Below, in pieces: positions 48,033 to 58,189 of a stretch of 64,000 nt of DNA (its first letter is position 1; each line of letters begins with the position of its first letter). Made by a program: the position numbers and the translations under genes. The stretch is taken from the NCBI GenBank assembly GCA_963575745.1, contig CAUYUJ010019115.1, positions 177,041 through 241,040 of the forward strand. Direction: 5' to 3'. Under the pieces are notes generated by a model. It was not told the DNA's origin. It saw only the letters and a list, made by a program, of their open reading frames with translations, and did not search any database. This stretch comes from Prorocentrum cordatum (taxonomy: Eukaryota; Sar; Dinophyceae; Prorocentrales; Prorocentraceae).

Positions 48033-48548
48033 ATGCTGGCCTCGCTCCTGGCGGCGGCGGCGTCCTCTTGCAGCCGGCGGGCGCCTGCTGCCTCCCTGGC
48101 TGGGGCCGGCGCCTCGCTGGGCAGCGCGGCGCCTGGGTCCGCTGTGCAGACCGTCAACGCGCACCTGACCCCTTGCGGGGCCGGCGGCTCGCCGGCGGGC
48201 GCGGCCCCCTGCGCGGGCCCTGCGACACGAGACATGGGTACGCAGACGGATCCCGAGGAGCCGGCGCCCCGCTCGATTCTGGCCGCCCCGCCCCGCGCGC
48301 CCCGAGCGGCGCGCGCCGAGACCTGGGCCTACGCGGTCTGGGCGAGCCCAGCTGCCCCGGACCTCGTGGGGGTCCACTGCGGCGCGCGGCGGGCTTGGGA
48401 GGCCATCGCCGGGCGGATCGGCGGGTACCACTCCTTCCGCGGCGACCGCTTGCGCCGCTTCGCCTCGGAGGACAAGGCGATTGCTGGCTACCTCGCCGAG
48501 GCCGCCCGTCACGGCGCCCCTGTGCCTCCTCCTCTCCACCGCTGGTGA
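48033..48548 (+). CDS. ORF1 of YR element 2, possible viroplasmin-like C-terminus
   Basis: 171 aa from ATG 48033 (the open frame begins at 47940). Ala-rich N-terminus with a MLASLLAAAASS stretch, then GTQTDPEEPAPRS. The C-terminal 60 residues (ETWAYAVWASPAAPDLVGVH ... GGYHSF ... LRRFASEDKAIAGYLAEAA) recall the small viroplasmin / RNase H N-terminal RNA-binding fold: YAV...G.Y..F...F.s...A..yl. The stop overlaps the next start as TGATG (48546-48550). The fold assignment is tentative. Confidence 0.5.
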   Translation: MLASLLAAAASSCSRRAPAASLAGAGASLGSAAPGSAVQTVNAHLTPCGAGGSPAGAAPCAGPATRDMGTQTDPEEPAPRSILAAPPRAPRAARAETWAYAVWASPAAPDLVGVHCGARRAWEAIAGRIGGYHSFRGDRLRRFASEDKAIAGYLAEAARHGAPVPPPLHRW

Positions 48549-49930
48549 TGATGGCTCAGGAGGAGAACGCGGTCGACACGGGCGAGGAGGGGGACGAGGA
48601 CCTCAGCGCTGGGTTTTTGTGCGCCACGCCCCAGAACGTGCCAGCCGCGGCGCGGCTGCCCGCCCCTGCTGCTGGAGAGATCGCTGGAGAGTTCGGGTTC
48701 CTCACGCTGAAGGCTGGCGAGGGCGAGGTCTACGCTTTCCACGACGATGGCCGGGGGTCCGACCCAGTGGCTGCCGCGAAGGCGGTCCCCGCCATGATGC
48801 TGGCCGCTCTGGACCCTCTGCCGGGCGCTGGCGAGCCCGCGCTCGTGACGACAGGCGTACCGCAGGAGATGAGGCTGGCGCCGCCCGCCTCCGGACCGCC
48901 GCTCCGCCCCCCTCCGGTGCCCGGGCTCCAGCCAGCGGTCGCCGAGGCTGGGTTCGGCGCGCGGTTCGCAGGGGGGGCCTCTCTGCTCCCTCCAGCCGCC
49001 GCGACGCCGCCGAGCGAGCTGCTGGAGCAGCAGCGGGCTTGCGCGGTCGAGGAGTTGAGGAGCCTGGCTGTGGAGGTGGCGGAGCTGAAGCGGCAGCGGG
49101 CAGCCCCTCACGCACAGCCGGCTGCTCTGCCCGCCCCCCCGAAGGCGCCGACCAGGAAGGCCCTCACCAGGCAGGCGCCGCAGCAGCAGCGGCGGGTCCT
49201 GGAGCAGATCCTGGTCGGGCAGAACGCTCTCTGGGAGAGGATCGCAGCTTTGGAGGGCCTGCCCGCCGCGCGCGCCGCTGCGGCCGCCGTCGGGCCACCT
49301 CCGCCCCGCTGGGGAGGCGCGGCGGACCCGTTCCCGCAGCGGCCCCCCGCCGGCCAAGCGACCTCGGGCTCCCAAGGCCCTGCTCTGTCGCCGGGCCCTC
49401 CGCCCCCACCCCCACGCAGCTCTGCCCCTCCGCTAGCGGGCCAGACCGCGGAACCCCAGCCCCCTGTGGCTCCCGCAGGGGCCGGCGGCCGCGTGGGCCA
49501 GCTGACGACCCGGCTGGTCCAGCAGGCGTCATGGATGGGGGACTTGGCTCAGAGCGGTGGTCGCCTACCAAGCGCACTGTCGCTCCTGGCGGACGGCGGG
49601 CGCGACGACGGGCTTGGCGAGAGCACCGGCATGCAACTTGGCGGCGCGCGCGGCGCTGCCGCCCTGAGGCGTTTCCGATGTCAGGTCCAGAGCAGCCCCC
49701 AGGCCTTCTCCGCCATGGCCAGGAGGAACCGGCAGCTCAACATGACGGGTGCCGCGAGCGAGGAGGGCATGAGCGACTCCATGATCGGCTACGCCAAGGA
49801 CACGCTGGCCCTCGAGGACGCGGAGCGGATGCTGGTGCCTGCTGCCGCCCCGAGGGCCGAGGAGGACGGAGTAAGGGGGGGGGGCCCAAAGCGCCAAGGC
49901 AAGGCCTCTGGCGCGCCCCCCCACGAGTGA
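48548..49930 (+). CDS. ORF2 (gag-like) of YR element 2, 460 aa
   Basis: ATG 48548 shares its A with the preceding TGA stop. Acidic start (EENAVDTGEEGDEDLS), a region like FGFLTLKAGEGEVYAFHDDG, Pro-rich linkers, and a predicted coiled coil (LLEQQRACAVEELRSLAVEVAELKRQR region). The C-terminal helical part has FRCQVQSSPQAFSAMARRNRQ and DTLALEDAERMLVPA. No zinc knuckle. The position suggests a structural protein. Other open frames across this stretch are GC-driven shadows. Confidence 0.55.
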   Translation: MMAQEENAVDTGEEGDEDLSAGFLCATPQNVPAAARLPAPAAGEIAGEFGFLTLKAGEGEVYAFHDDGRGSDPVAAAKAVPAMMLAALDPLPGAGEPALVTTGVPQEMRLAPPASGPPLRPPPVPGLQPAVAEAGFGARFAGGASLLPPAAATPPSELLEQQRACAVEELRSLAVEVAELKRQRAAPHAQPAALPAPPKAPTRKALTRQAPQQQRRVLEQILVGQNALWERIAALEGLPAARAAAAAVGPPPPRWGGAADPFPQRPPAGQATSGSQGPALSPGPPPPPPRSSAPPLAGQTAEPQPPVAPAGAGGRVGQLTTRLVQQASWMGDLAQSGGRLPSALSLLADGGRDDGLGESTGMQLGGARGAAALRRFRCQVQSSPQAFSAMARRNRQLNMTGAASEEGMSDSMIGYAKDTLALEDAERMLVPAAAPRAEEDGVRGGGPKRQGKASGAPPHE

Positions 49931-49939
49931 GAGCGGGGC

Positions 49940-50796
49940 TCCCTGGGCTGGCTGGCCCGGGAGCTCTGCATGACGCTGCCCCAGCCTCGTGGCCGCGCGG
50001 ACGCGCGGGGGACCGCAGGAGGCTGGTGGGCGGCAGCAATTCGCTGGACGTGGGCATCCGCTGGGGTTTTGGCCTGATCCGCCGCCTGCGCGGGCTTCGC
50101 ACGGCCTTCGGCGCCTTCGTCCGCTCCTCCATGCGCGCGGCTGGGTTCCAGGAGGTTGCGACTCCTGCTGCCGGTCTGCTGCCTTGCCCCCCGCCCTTCG
50201 GGTGGGCTGCTGGTACCCCCCCGCGGGGCGTGCGCGCTCGCAGGCGATGGCTTCGCACTCACGTCGAGCACATGTGGGTCAACGCCGTCGTCCTCGCTCT
50301 CTCCCACCTGCACCTGGGCGAGTCGCGGAGCTGCCCGTCGCGCGCCCGCGCGGGGAGGCCTCTCAGTTCGTCTCAGTCCGAGATGGCGTCCAGGCTGAGG
50401 AGGCTTGTGCGACCGATGTGCTGGCCCCTGCAATGGCAAGGTGGCCGCGTGGAGAAGGCCGACGCTATGCTCGACTATCTCCTGAATGCGATGCATCTCC
50501 CCCTGGGCGCCGTGGCGCCCTCTCCTGACTCCGAGGTGATGACCATCGACCCGAGCAAGGCTCCCTTCGCCAAGGCCGAGTGCCACTTCGACCCCCTGGC
50601 GTTCCTGGCCCCGTTTTCCGCCGCTACGTTCTTAGAGCCTCGGCTGCTGGCGCGGGATGGGCCGGGTGCCGGCCCTCTGGCGCGCGCGGTCGGGCCCCCG
50701 AACCGACCCCCTCCGGCGAGGCCGGCCCGCCAGGCGGGCAAGCCTGGCGACCTCCTCCGGACGAGGGCGACTGGAGCTGGAGCTAGGATGACGTAG
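49940..50796 (+). pseudogene. N-terminal part of pol of YR element 2
   Basis: Read mainly in one frame of a large open stretch. Sensible parts include NSLDVGIRWGFGLIRRLRGL, HVEHMWVNAVVLALSHLHLG and KADAMLDYLLNAMHLPLGAV, with intervening frame damage (two 50-100 base stretches fit other frames better). It precedes the RT and probably is its N-terminal extension. Confidence 0.45.
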
Positions 50797-52154
50797 GGCG
50801 ACTGGAGCTGGTCGACGCGGCCGACTCCCCGCAGGCCCTGAGAGGTACCCTGTTCCCCGTGTTCAAGGACGCCAACACGCAGAGGGTCGTTTTCAATCGC
50901 ATCGCTCGCAACTCGGCGGAGTTGCCGCTGGGCGGCATCTCCAGACTGACCCCGAGCGCTGCTACGCTGGTGGACCTGGAGGTGCCGGCTGGCTCTGTCT
51001 TGCGCGTCTGGGCGGACGACCTACAGGACTTCTATCCCGCCTTTGACTGCGCTTACGACATGGCCGGTGCCAACGACGTGGCGCCCCCCCTCCCGACGAG
51101 GCTCTACGAGGGCTTCGCAGCGCTGGGCCGGCTTCGGAGGCGCTGCCGCCGTGAGGGTCGCGAGCTCCCCGAGAAAGTGGTTCCCTGCCATGGCGGCCTG
51201 ATCATGGGAGGACGGAGCGCTCCCGACTGGGCGTGCGAGTCCCACGTGCGGCTGCTCGCCCACGCTGGCAGCTTCCCTCCAGAACGGCGGGTGCTGAACC
51301 GCCACCTCGCCCCCGAGGGGTCGGCCTGGGAGGGCGTCGTGCTGGGCGACCACTTCGGCCCGGCGGTCGACGCTCCAGGCTCGCGGGAAGCTCGGCGAGC
51401 TATCGAGGAGTCTTTCGCCCGTGCGCGCGAGGGCTATGCCGAGGCTGGCCTCAGGGTCAGCGCGGGCAAGGAGGTGAAGGACGCGGCGGAGGCGACGGTC
51501 ATCGGGGCAGAGCTCCTGGGCCACGACCGGCTCGTCGGCGCCTCGCGCGCCCGCAGGCTGGCGTTGGCCTGGATGGGCCTCTCCATGGCCCGAGGCCGAC
51601 GCTCCACTACGCTCGGGCTGCAGAGGTTCCTTGGCATGGGGCTTTTTGCCGCGCTGTTCCGGCGGCCGACCCTGTCGCTCCTCCACTACTGCTACAAGGG
51701 GGTCGACGTCGGCCGTGACCCGCACGAGGTGTTCGACCTGAGCAGCGCGACCTGCAACGAGTGCGCCCTGTTCGCGGTTCTCCTCCCGCTGATGGCCACC
51801 GACCTCTCCGCAGGCTGGGGGCCGCGCGTTCTGGCCTCGGACGCCTCGCACCTGGCCGGAGCGTCCGTCAAGACGCCTGCCTCAGCGCCCACCGCCAGAG
51901 CTTTTTGGCGTCAGCGCGAGCAGCGAGGCGCCCGTACGTGGCTCTACCCATCAGGCTGGGCTGCCCTTGCCAACCCCGAGGACGGCGCCGTCCTGCAGGA
52001 CCTGGAGGAGGATGCCGCCCCTCCCCCTGGCGCCGTCGACCCGACGGCCTCGCTGATCGAGTACTTCGGCGTGCTGGAGCTCTGCTGCGGGGAGGAGGCC
52101 CGACTCTCATGGGCTACCTCGCGGACCAGGGCCTGCGTGCGGGCCCGAGGATAG
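50787..52154 (+). CDS. Reverse transcriptase region of YR element 2
   Basis: The frame opens at 50787 with no ATG at its start. GTLFPVFKDANTQRVVFNRIARN is the fingers motif. LRVWADDLQDFYPAF is motif A (Asp kept). GGLIMGGRSAPDWACESH fits the motif B region. GVVLGDHFG is in the place of YxDD, so the usual second Asp is His. The following ASDASHLAGAS looks like the first RNase H strand. VLELCCGEEARLS near 52073 starts a methyltransferase motif I, after which the sensible frame shifts (52100-52110), so the last ~15 residues are not real. The open frame itself is uninterrupted. Confidence 0.6.
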   Translation, partial: DDVGRLELVDAADSPQALRGTLFPVFKDANTQRVVFNRIARNSAELPLGGISRLTPSAATLVDLEVPAGSVLRVWADDLQDFYPAFDCAYDMAGANDVAPPLPTRLYEGFAALGRLRRRCRREGRELPEKVVPCHGGLIMGGRSAPDWACESHVRLLAHAGSFPPERRVLNRHLAPEGSAWEGVVLGDHFGPAVDAPGSREARRAIEESFARAREGYAEAGLRVSAGKEVKDAAEATVIGAELLGHDRLVGASRARRLALAWMGLSMARGRRSTTLGLQRFLGMGLFAALFRRPTLSLLHYCYKGVDVGRDPHEVFDLSSATCNECALFAVLLPLMATDLSAGWGPRVLASDASHLAGASVKTPASAPTARAFWRQREQRGARTWLYPSGWAALANPEDGAVLQDLEEDAAPPPGAVDPTASLIEYFGVLELCCGEEARLSWATSRTRACVRARG

Positions 52155-53340
52155 ACATCAAGTGCCACAAATATTGGGGCCTGGTCGACTCACGCTTGGC
52201 GGAGTGGGTAGTATGGCTGATCTGGCAGAGGCGCGTCAACATGACCATATCACAGGTTCCATGCACCAGCTTCTCCATCGCGAGGCACCCGAGGCTCAGG
52301 TCCAGGGCGCGGCCCTGGGGTTTCGACCCATCTTCGACTCCGACGCGTCTGGGGAACGTCCTCTTCAGGGTGGGCATGCTGGCGCTGTTCGCCCACCTTC
52401 TCTCGGGCCACGGTGCCGGCTTGCACGAGCACCCCCTGGCGGCCTACTCCTGGCACACGCACATCGTCGAGTTCCTGATGACGCACGAGGCCGTAGAGCG
52501 CTTCGACCTCTCGATGTGCCAGTTCGGTGCGCCCTGGAAGAAGGACACGAGCCTCCTGGTCGTGCGGGGCTCCTGGCTGGCGCCCATGGCGAGGCGCTGT
52601 CGCGGAGGGCACAAGCACGCGGTCTTAGAGGGCGGCCTGACTCCCAAAGCCGCGCTCTACCCGCACGGCTTCTGCGACGAGCTGTCTAAGCTGATCGCCG
52701 ACAACCTGGGCGGGCCGACTCCGCCGCCACCGGCGGAGAGCTCGGCGCCCGCTGGAGCGTTCGAGGCCCTCTGGCTGAACGACTACGTTGGCTTCGCTCC
52801 CTGGCAGCTGCATTGCCATCGCCTTTTCCGCAAGCCCCGCCACATCAACTTGCTGGAGATCAACGAGCAGGGCCTACGGTTCCCCGATTGCAAGCACAAC
52901 CTCCTCCTGGACTCCCGCGTCTCGATCGGGGCCATCAGCAAGGGCCGCTCCTCCTCGACTGCGATCAACAAGCTCTTGAGAAGGAGGGCCCCGTTGCAGC
53001 TGGCCACGGGCTCGTGCATCGGATGCCACTTCGCGCCGACGCGATTGCAGTCAGCCGACGTCCCGTCGCGCACGCTCCGCGACCCGGCGCGCGCTCTGGC
53101 CCGCGGGGCCGAGGCTCCGCCTCCCGCTCCGTGCTGGCTGGCCAGCCTCGAGGCTGGGGACGCCTCAGCCTTCCGCGCTTGGGCTGCGCTCCCGCTGCAG
53201 CGCCGGCAGCAGTCTCGGTGGGCTTGGCTGGTGGCGTGCCTCTGGTGGCGTGGGCTCCTGCGGCTCGCCCCTCGACCGCGGGTGCGCGACCCCGCGCTGG
53301 GCTTCCCGGGCGAGGGCCCGTGCGGCGGAGGCGGCTTGCC
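52100..53340 (+). pseudogene. MTase-like and RNase H segment of YR element 2
   Basis: Continues the motif I in the next frame: GYLADQGLRAGPRIDIK, then ISQVPCTSFSIARH (Pro-Cys loop, motif IV-like) and LHEHPLAAYSW (EHP in place of ENV). MCQFGAPWKKDTSLL parallels MCGFGARWKKPTTLW of element 1, showing the two modules are homologous. RNase H follows at about 52830-53080 (HINLLEINEQGL, LLLDSRVSIGAISKGRSSS, QSADVPSR). After 53340 the frame becomes Pro/Gly-rich nonsense. One frameshift at the start separates it from RT. Confidence 0.6.
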
Positions 53341-53369
53341 GAGGAGGCCCCCCCATGGAGGTGAGCAGG

Positions 53370-54360
53370 GTTTCATCCCCTGGTCAGGTGACGGCCCGGC
53401 TCCCCCCGGGCGCGGCCAGCCTTCGTCGGGGCCGGGCTCGTGGAGCCCCGGCGCTGGCCTCCCGCGCCGCTGCAGCCGGGCCGGCGCAGCCGCGGGCCCG
53501 CCTGGTCGGGCTCTTGGTGCTGCTGCTGCTGCGGGGCCCTGCGGCCGCGCCGCGCCCGCCGACCTCCCGCCCCGCGGGGGCGGACTTGGCGGCCGCGCGC
53601 GGCCTGGCGCCAGTGGTCCAGACGCGCCGTGCTGCCCTCGTCTCGCAGCTCCAGCACTGGATGGCGGACGCAAGTCGTGCCCTCCGACACCGACTCGACG
53701 CGTCGTGGGACTTCTCCTTCACGCGGGAGCACCTGACGCCTGGCTCGAACCACCAGGCGATGCCGGAGGCGCTGCTGCTCGCTTCGGCGAGCCTTGCACT
53801 GGCGTGGGGCTGGTGCGACGTCTCCGGCGGCCCGATCTTCGGCTTCCTCGGGATGATGAGGCCCTTCGAGTTCCTGAGGCTGAAGTTCGGGGACCTGGCG
53901 CTCCCCTTGCGGACGTTGGATCGTCTGCATTCAAGGTGTGTGCACGTGGGCGCGCCCAAAATGTGACGCCTATGAGCGCGCTGCGTGCACGTCAGGATTG
54001 ATGTCCCACAGTTGTGCATTTCCTCGTGGCCCTCTCACTTCTGTCCTCCCCATCGCTCCCCTCTCTTGCACGATGATGCCCGTGTTCTCAGATGTTGTCT
54101 GGATTCCCTCAAGGTTCTCTTCGGAATTCAACGTTCAGACAAAGGCGGCATCACCCCAGCGCCCCTCCGCTCGGGAGGGCCACGTGTTGGTATAGGCTCA
54201 CAGGTTCGCCAGACTGGGTTCGCTACAGGGGCCGATGGCTCTCCAGTAGGTTGCTGGAGATTTTTATCCAGGAGATCGGGGCTAGTACGCTCCTCGCGGA
54301 CCTCCCGAGTCCCCTCCGTAGTAAAGTCCGGCTTTTCGCCGAGGCTGCCGGCGCCCCCCC
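53370..54360 (+). pseudogene. Tyrosine recombinase remnant of YR element 2
   Basis: In one frame (to 53966) helices such as VSQLQHWMADASRALRHRLD and FSFTREHLTPG lead to MMRPFEFLRLKFGDL, the recombinase Arg box. Later pieces appear in other frames: GGITPAPLRSGG near 54145 and YRLTGSPDWVRYRGRWLSSR followed by LLEIFIQE at 54198-54280. The nucleophile position reads F in FIQE. At least three frameshifts separate these pieces, so this recombinase is dead. Confidence 0.6.
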
Positions 54361-54537
54361 CTTGGCGAGGCCACCTGGCAGCTTCTGTCTTCGAGTCGTT
54401 TGCCGAGGCCGAGCGACGTCGACCCCTGCCCTTCCGGTCACCGTCCTCGTGTGCCGCCGCCGCTGCCAACAGAGCTCTTCCGTGCCCGCTTTGCTCCTCC
54501 CTCCCCCGCCCCTTCTACCACCAAGAGCGGTTGTGGA

Positions 54538-54668
54538 TAGTCGAGGCCGGCCCCAACAGTGGCCGTCTTCGTGCTTTCAGAATGTTTGCACAGGCAGCGG
54601 TGAGCCCGGAAAAGTGCATCGGCCTTGGGTTTTAAGAGGAGCTTTTTCAGCAGAGGAAGGGCATCGCT
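54538..54668 (+). repeat. Split direct repeat B1 of YR element 2
   Basis: 131 bp, repeated at offset 199 with 5 differences. Ends gggcatcgct, directly joined to A2. Confidence 0.88.
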
Positions 54669-54715
54669 GATTGCAGCGATTCCTCGACGCGCGGGGGCTC
54701 TGGCTTCAAGCTCTC
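54668..54715 (+). repeat. Split direct repeat A2 of YR element 2
   Basis: Identical to A1. The B1-A2 junction contains atcgctg-attg-cagcgat, a 7-bp inverted repeat around a 4-bp spacer. Confidence 0.88.
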
Positions 54716-54736
54716 CCGTGCCCACCCACCCTTGGC

Positions 54737-54867
54737 TAGTCGAGGCCGGCCCCAACAGTGGCCGTCCTCGTGCTTTCAGAATGTTTGGAGAGGCAGTGGT
54801 GAACCCGGAAAAGTGCATCGGCCTTGGGTTTTAAGAGGAGCTTTTTCAGCAGAGGAAGGGCATCGCT
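54737..54867 (+). repeat. Split direct repeat B2, right end of YR element 2
   Basis: Copy of B1 ending gggcatcgct, followed by atatttatata. Confidence 0.88.
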
Positions 54868-54998
54868 ATATTTATATATATATATATATACATATAGAAG
54901 GACAGAGGGAGAAAGAGAGAGCGAGAGAGAGCGATAGAGATAGAGAGAGAGAGAGAGAGGGAGAGATAGATAATCAAAGGGATACATATATATATATA

Positions 54999-55056
<58 letters not shown>

Positions 55057-55234
55057 AAAAAAAGAGATAAAGGGAGAGAGAGAGAGAGAGAGAGAGAAAG
55101 AGACAGGCATACAGACATAGAGAGATCAACAACACATTTTAATAAAGAAACGCAGGGATATAGAAAAGGAGAGGGAGGGAGAGAGAGAGAGAGAGAGAAA
55201 GATAAACATATAACTATAAACAAAAAATGGGAAG

Positions 55235-55286
<52 letters not shown>

Positions 55287-55345
55287 AAAAAGAGAGAGAG
55301 AGAAAGAGAGAGAGATAGAGAGAGAAACAAAAACAAGGGAAGAGA
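54868..55345 (+). repeat. (TA)n, (GA)n and interrupted A-rich microsatellites
   Basis: TA runs at 54868-54895 and 54985-55001; GA runs at 54905-54965, 55001-55100, 55165-55200 and 55235-55330. Confidence 0.9.
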
Positions 55346-56860
55346 GGAGCCCTTCCCGCTCACTTTTCCATGACGGGCCCCTTGTGGTGGCCCCCAAGGG
55401 AGCCCCGCTTTTCCGCTTCTAAGGGGGCCTCTATAAGGAACCCAGGAATCCAGACTTTTTGGTTCTCTTAAAGTGAACCTGTGGAGTATTCTTGAGAAGC
55501 TCAGGCTCGGGCTTGCCAGGTTTTTCAATCGTGATTCCCGGGCTTTTCCCCCATATGCTTCCCAAGCGGACCCCAAGACGGCCCAAGAGAGGGCCGCAAT
55601 GGGGCCTTGAAGAGGGCCCGACGAGAGTCCAGACGACAGGCTTCCAAGGACCACTCCCAGATGTCCCAGAGTCTCCAAAGAGACTCCGATACTGGCCAAA
55701 GAGCTCCAAGGAGAGTGCCTCTAGCCACGGCACCCTTTCGCCGTTTCTGGACCCCGAGAAGCCCCAGAGACAGCCACGGACCCCAAAGGATGCCCCAGAG
55801 CCTTCCAGGAAACTCCGATAGCTCCGACGGAGCTCCCAAGAGAGCCTCCCGTCCCCAGTTTTCGCCATGTGCGGTTCCCGGGTAGCCTTGAACAGAGCCC
55901 CCACCTCCCTCTCTCTTACACCCCCCTTTCGATTAGGCGTGACAAGGGGGACCTCCTATCTTGGAATCCACTGCCCCTCTGTTATGAGGCCGTTGTATAG
56001 GAGAGGGAACAGAGGACAGAGTGTTTACACAGTTTTGAGGAATTCGTGAATTCAGCATGGGTCCGGCTTGAAGTGCCTCGAAGAAAGCGCGCGCACCCGA
56101 ATCGCAGACATATGGCTATATGAGGACCTGGGACACTTTGCTTCCCGTCGTCGTCCTCGCCCTTGCTCCGTTCCCCTTCCTGTCTTCCCTCCCCTGGATG
56201 GTGTCGAAAGCGTCCGCGGCTCGGGCGGGGGAGCGCCCCTTCCCACCTCCCTTATTATTCCTCGTTCCTCTTTGCCTCCCTGCTCCACCGTCCGTCGTCC
56301 TACCTCGCCCACCCTCCTTGTTCGAAAAGTGAAGTCCCCGGTGCCGCGCGCCCGCGTCAGCGGTAAATGCTTCTTCGATACCCGAGCACGGCGGCGCAAC
56401 CAAACAGAGGGGATTGCCAATGCGAGAGTTCGGGGCGCACCCAAAATGCGGGCGGCACGGCCGCCGAGCACAGTCGCATCGCTAACATGTAAATTATAGG
56501 TGCCTGCGGCAAGGTCCGCCCCCCTGCGCCAGCAGTGGTCTCTATGGCGGCGCGTGGAGTTTTGACTTGTAAGAGGTCCATGACATGTAACATCTCTCGT
56601 GTTTTCGGACTGCTGCGCGGCATTATTTGGTGTCCTTCGAGGCCTTTTGGGGCGTCTTCGGGCCGTTGGGGGCCGCTTTGGCGCCGCGTTACACCGCGGC
56701 CGCCCTGGGCCAGGGAAGCGTGTATTTGCGGTTCTCTCGGGGGCGCCCTGGGCCGGGGAAGTGCGTATTTGCATTCCCCCCCAGCTGGGCATGTCAACTT
56801 CGGTTCTGGGCCGGCAAAGTCGGGGCGCCCTCGAGGTGGCGAGCGTTTACCTTTTCGAAA
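55346..56860 (+). other. Unassigned, repeat-derived
   Basis: 55440-55560 is an inverse copy of the repeat at 26115-26225. 55560-55860 is CCAAGACGGC-type minisatellite. 55870-56860 has several short open frames on both strands but none with a recognisable product. Confidence 0.5.
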
Positions 56861-56861
56861 T

Positions 56862-57107
56862 ACACAGATCAACGTGTGATCTGTGTACACAGTTTGTGTC
56901 TTCAACTGTGTATTTTCGTGTGTGGGCCCGCAGTTTACACAGATCGTGGTGTGATCTGTGTACACAGATCTCGTTCCCATCTGTGTATTTGGAGTGTGTC
57001 CCTCGCGGTTGGTGTTGAATGGGCGGAAACTTTCGCGTTTCTCTTCCGGCTGGTCCAGGGGGGCGTCGTGCGCGGTCGAAATACACAGTTCGTGTCTCCA
57101 ACTGTGA
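56862..57107 (+). repeat. Cluster of five stem-loops with TACACAG-type arms
   Basis: Arms: 56862-56870 with 56878-56886; 56886-56894 with 56904-56912; 56937-56945 with 56953-56961; 56961-56969 with 56979-56987; 57082-57090 with 57100-57107. Arms are acacagatc/gatctgtgt, tacacagtt/aactgtgta or tacacagat/atctgtgta, with 7-9 nt loops. Confidence 0.85.
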
Positions 57108-58168
57108 ATTTGTTGCGGGCCATTCGCTGGAGTGGTCTCTGGGCGGGAATTTCCGCGGGTCTCCCGGCTGGTCCAGGAGGGGGCCGTGGTCTGGGCATGC
57201 AATGGCGCGGGGGGGGTGGGGAGGGTGGGCCGTGGGAAGGAAGGGGTTCGACAGGAGGGGTGGCCGATGGGCCAAGGATGAACGGGACTGGACGAAAGCG
57301 GAGGAAATGAGCCCAGGAGGATTTGCATCGTCGGCGTCAGCATCACGAGGGCGAGGGAGGTGGGGTGGGGGGCAGAAGTTGGGGGCATGATGTGCACTAG
57401 GGCGTAGACGATGGGAGGAGGGCAGGCATGTGGACGATGGGGGAACGAATCCGGCGCAGGAGGACGACGAGGAACGACGTGAATTGGCACATGGGGGGAG
57501 CAGTGTGGATGAAAGGCATGATGAGGACCGGGGCAATCGGAGGGGCATGAGGAGGGTGGAGCCGCAGCGAAGGGATATTTGGAAGAGGCGGGGGGTGGGG
57601 CATGAGCTCGAGGCGGGCGCCAGCTAACGATTCGCTGAACAGTGTTTTGCTTGTCCGTGCACCCCCAGAACACAGTGACTGGTTGCAGAACTTCATGATA
57701 AGGGTACTCGTGCGATTCGTGCTTCCAGGCCACAGGCTCGAGTCCGCGACGCCCCTTGGCGTCGCGATGATGCCGCCCCGATTTGCCAGACCGCATATGC
57801 ACAGATACGCAAAATATGTGTTGCAACGTTTGTTTCATGACCCTCTCTATACTAACAGACCCACGTTGGAATCCAACTCCTATCTTCTCTGCCTCGGCTT
57901 CCTCCTCTGGGAGCCTGCGCTCCTCCGGTCTTCAGTGCCGCTTCCCTCCTGCTCCTCCGCCTCCTCCTCCTGCAAGAGCCTGCGTCGAGACTGGACCGCG
58001 AGAAGCCTTCGATGCCATGAGAACCCTCCAGGGGCCACTCCGAGATAATCGCCCAGACCCTCCTAAAACACTCGAAGACAGCCATCAGCTCCAGAGCCCA
58101 GAGCCAGCAGCAAACCACAGAGCAAATCCGCAGGCGTCGGCGACACAGGCGCGTTCGGGACAAACACC
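57108..58168 (+). other. GC-rich unassigned sequence
   Basis: Contains a second copy of cccggctggtccagg (57168, compare 57044) and G-rich low complexity. The long minus-strand frame here looks compositional. Nothing supportable. Confidence 0.45.
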
Positions 58169-58189
58169 TTGACCTGCCAGCCGTGGATT

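Larger units (their letters stand above)
47937..54867 (+). mobile_element. YR retroelement 2, frame-damaged, complete split direct repeats
   Basis: A1 47937-47984 equals A2 54668-54715 (48 of 48). B1 54538-54668 matches B2 54737-54867 (5 differences in 131). The order A1-ORFs-B1-A2-B2 is the same as in element 1 but with unrelated repeat sequences. Inside are two gag-like ORFs, RT, MTase-like region, RNase H and recombinase, spread over three frames with many shifts. It sits between (GA)n and (TA)n microsatellites (47876-47936 and 54868-55340). Confidence 0.85.

Noticed and set aside
56357-57838. 493-aa minus-strand ORF
   Set aside because: Covers the hairpin cluster and G-rich low complexity, with repeated YTDHT-type segments from the stem-loops; no conserved domain visible.
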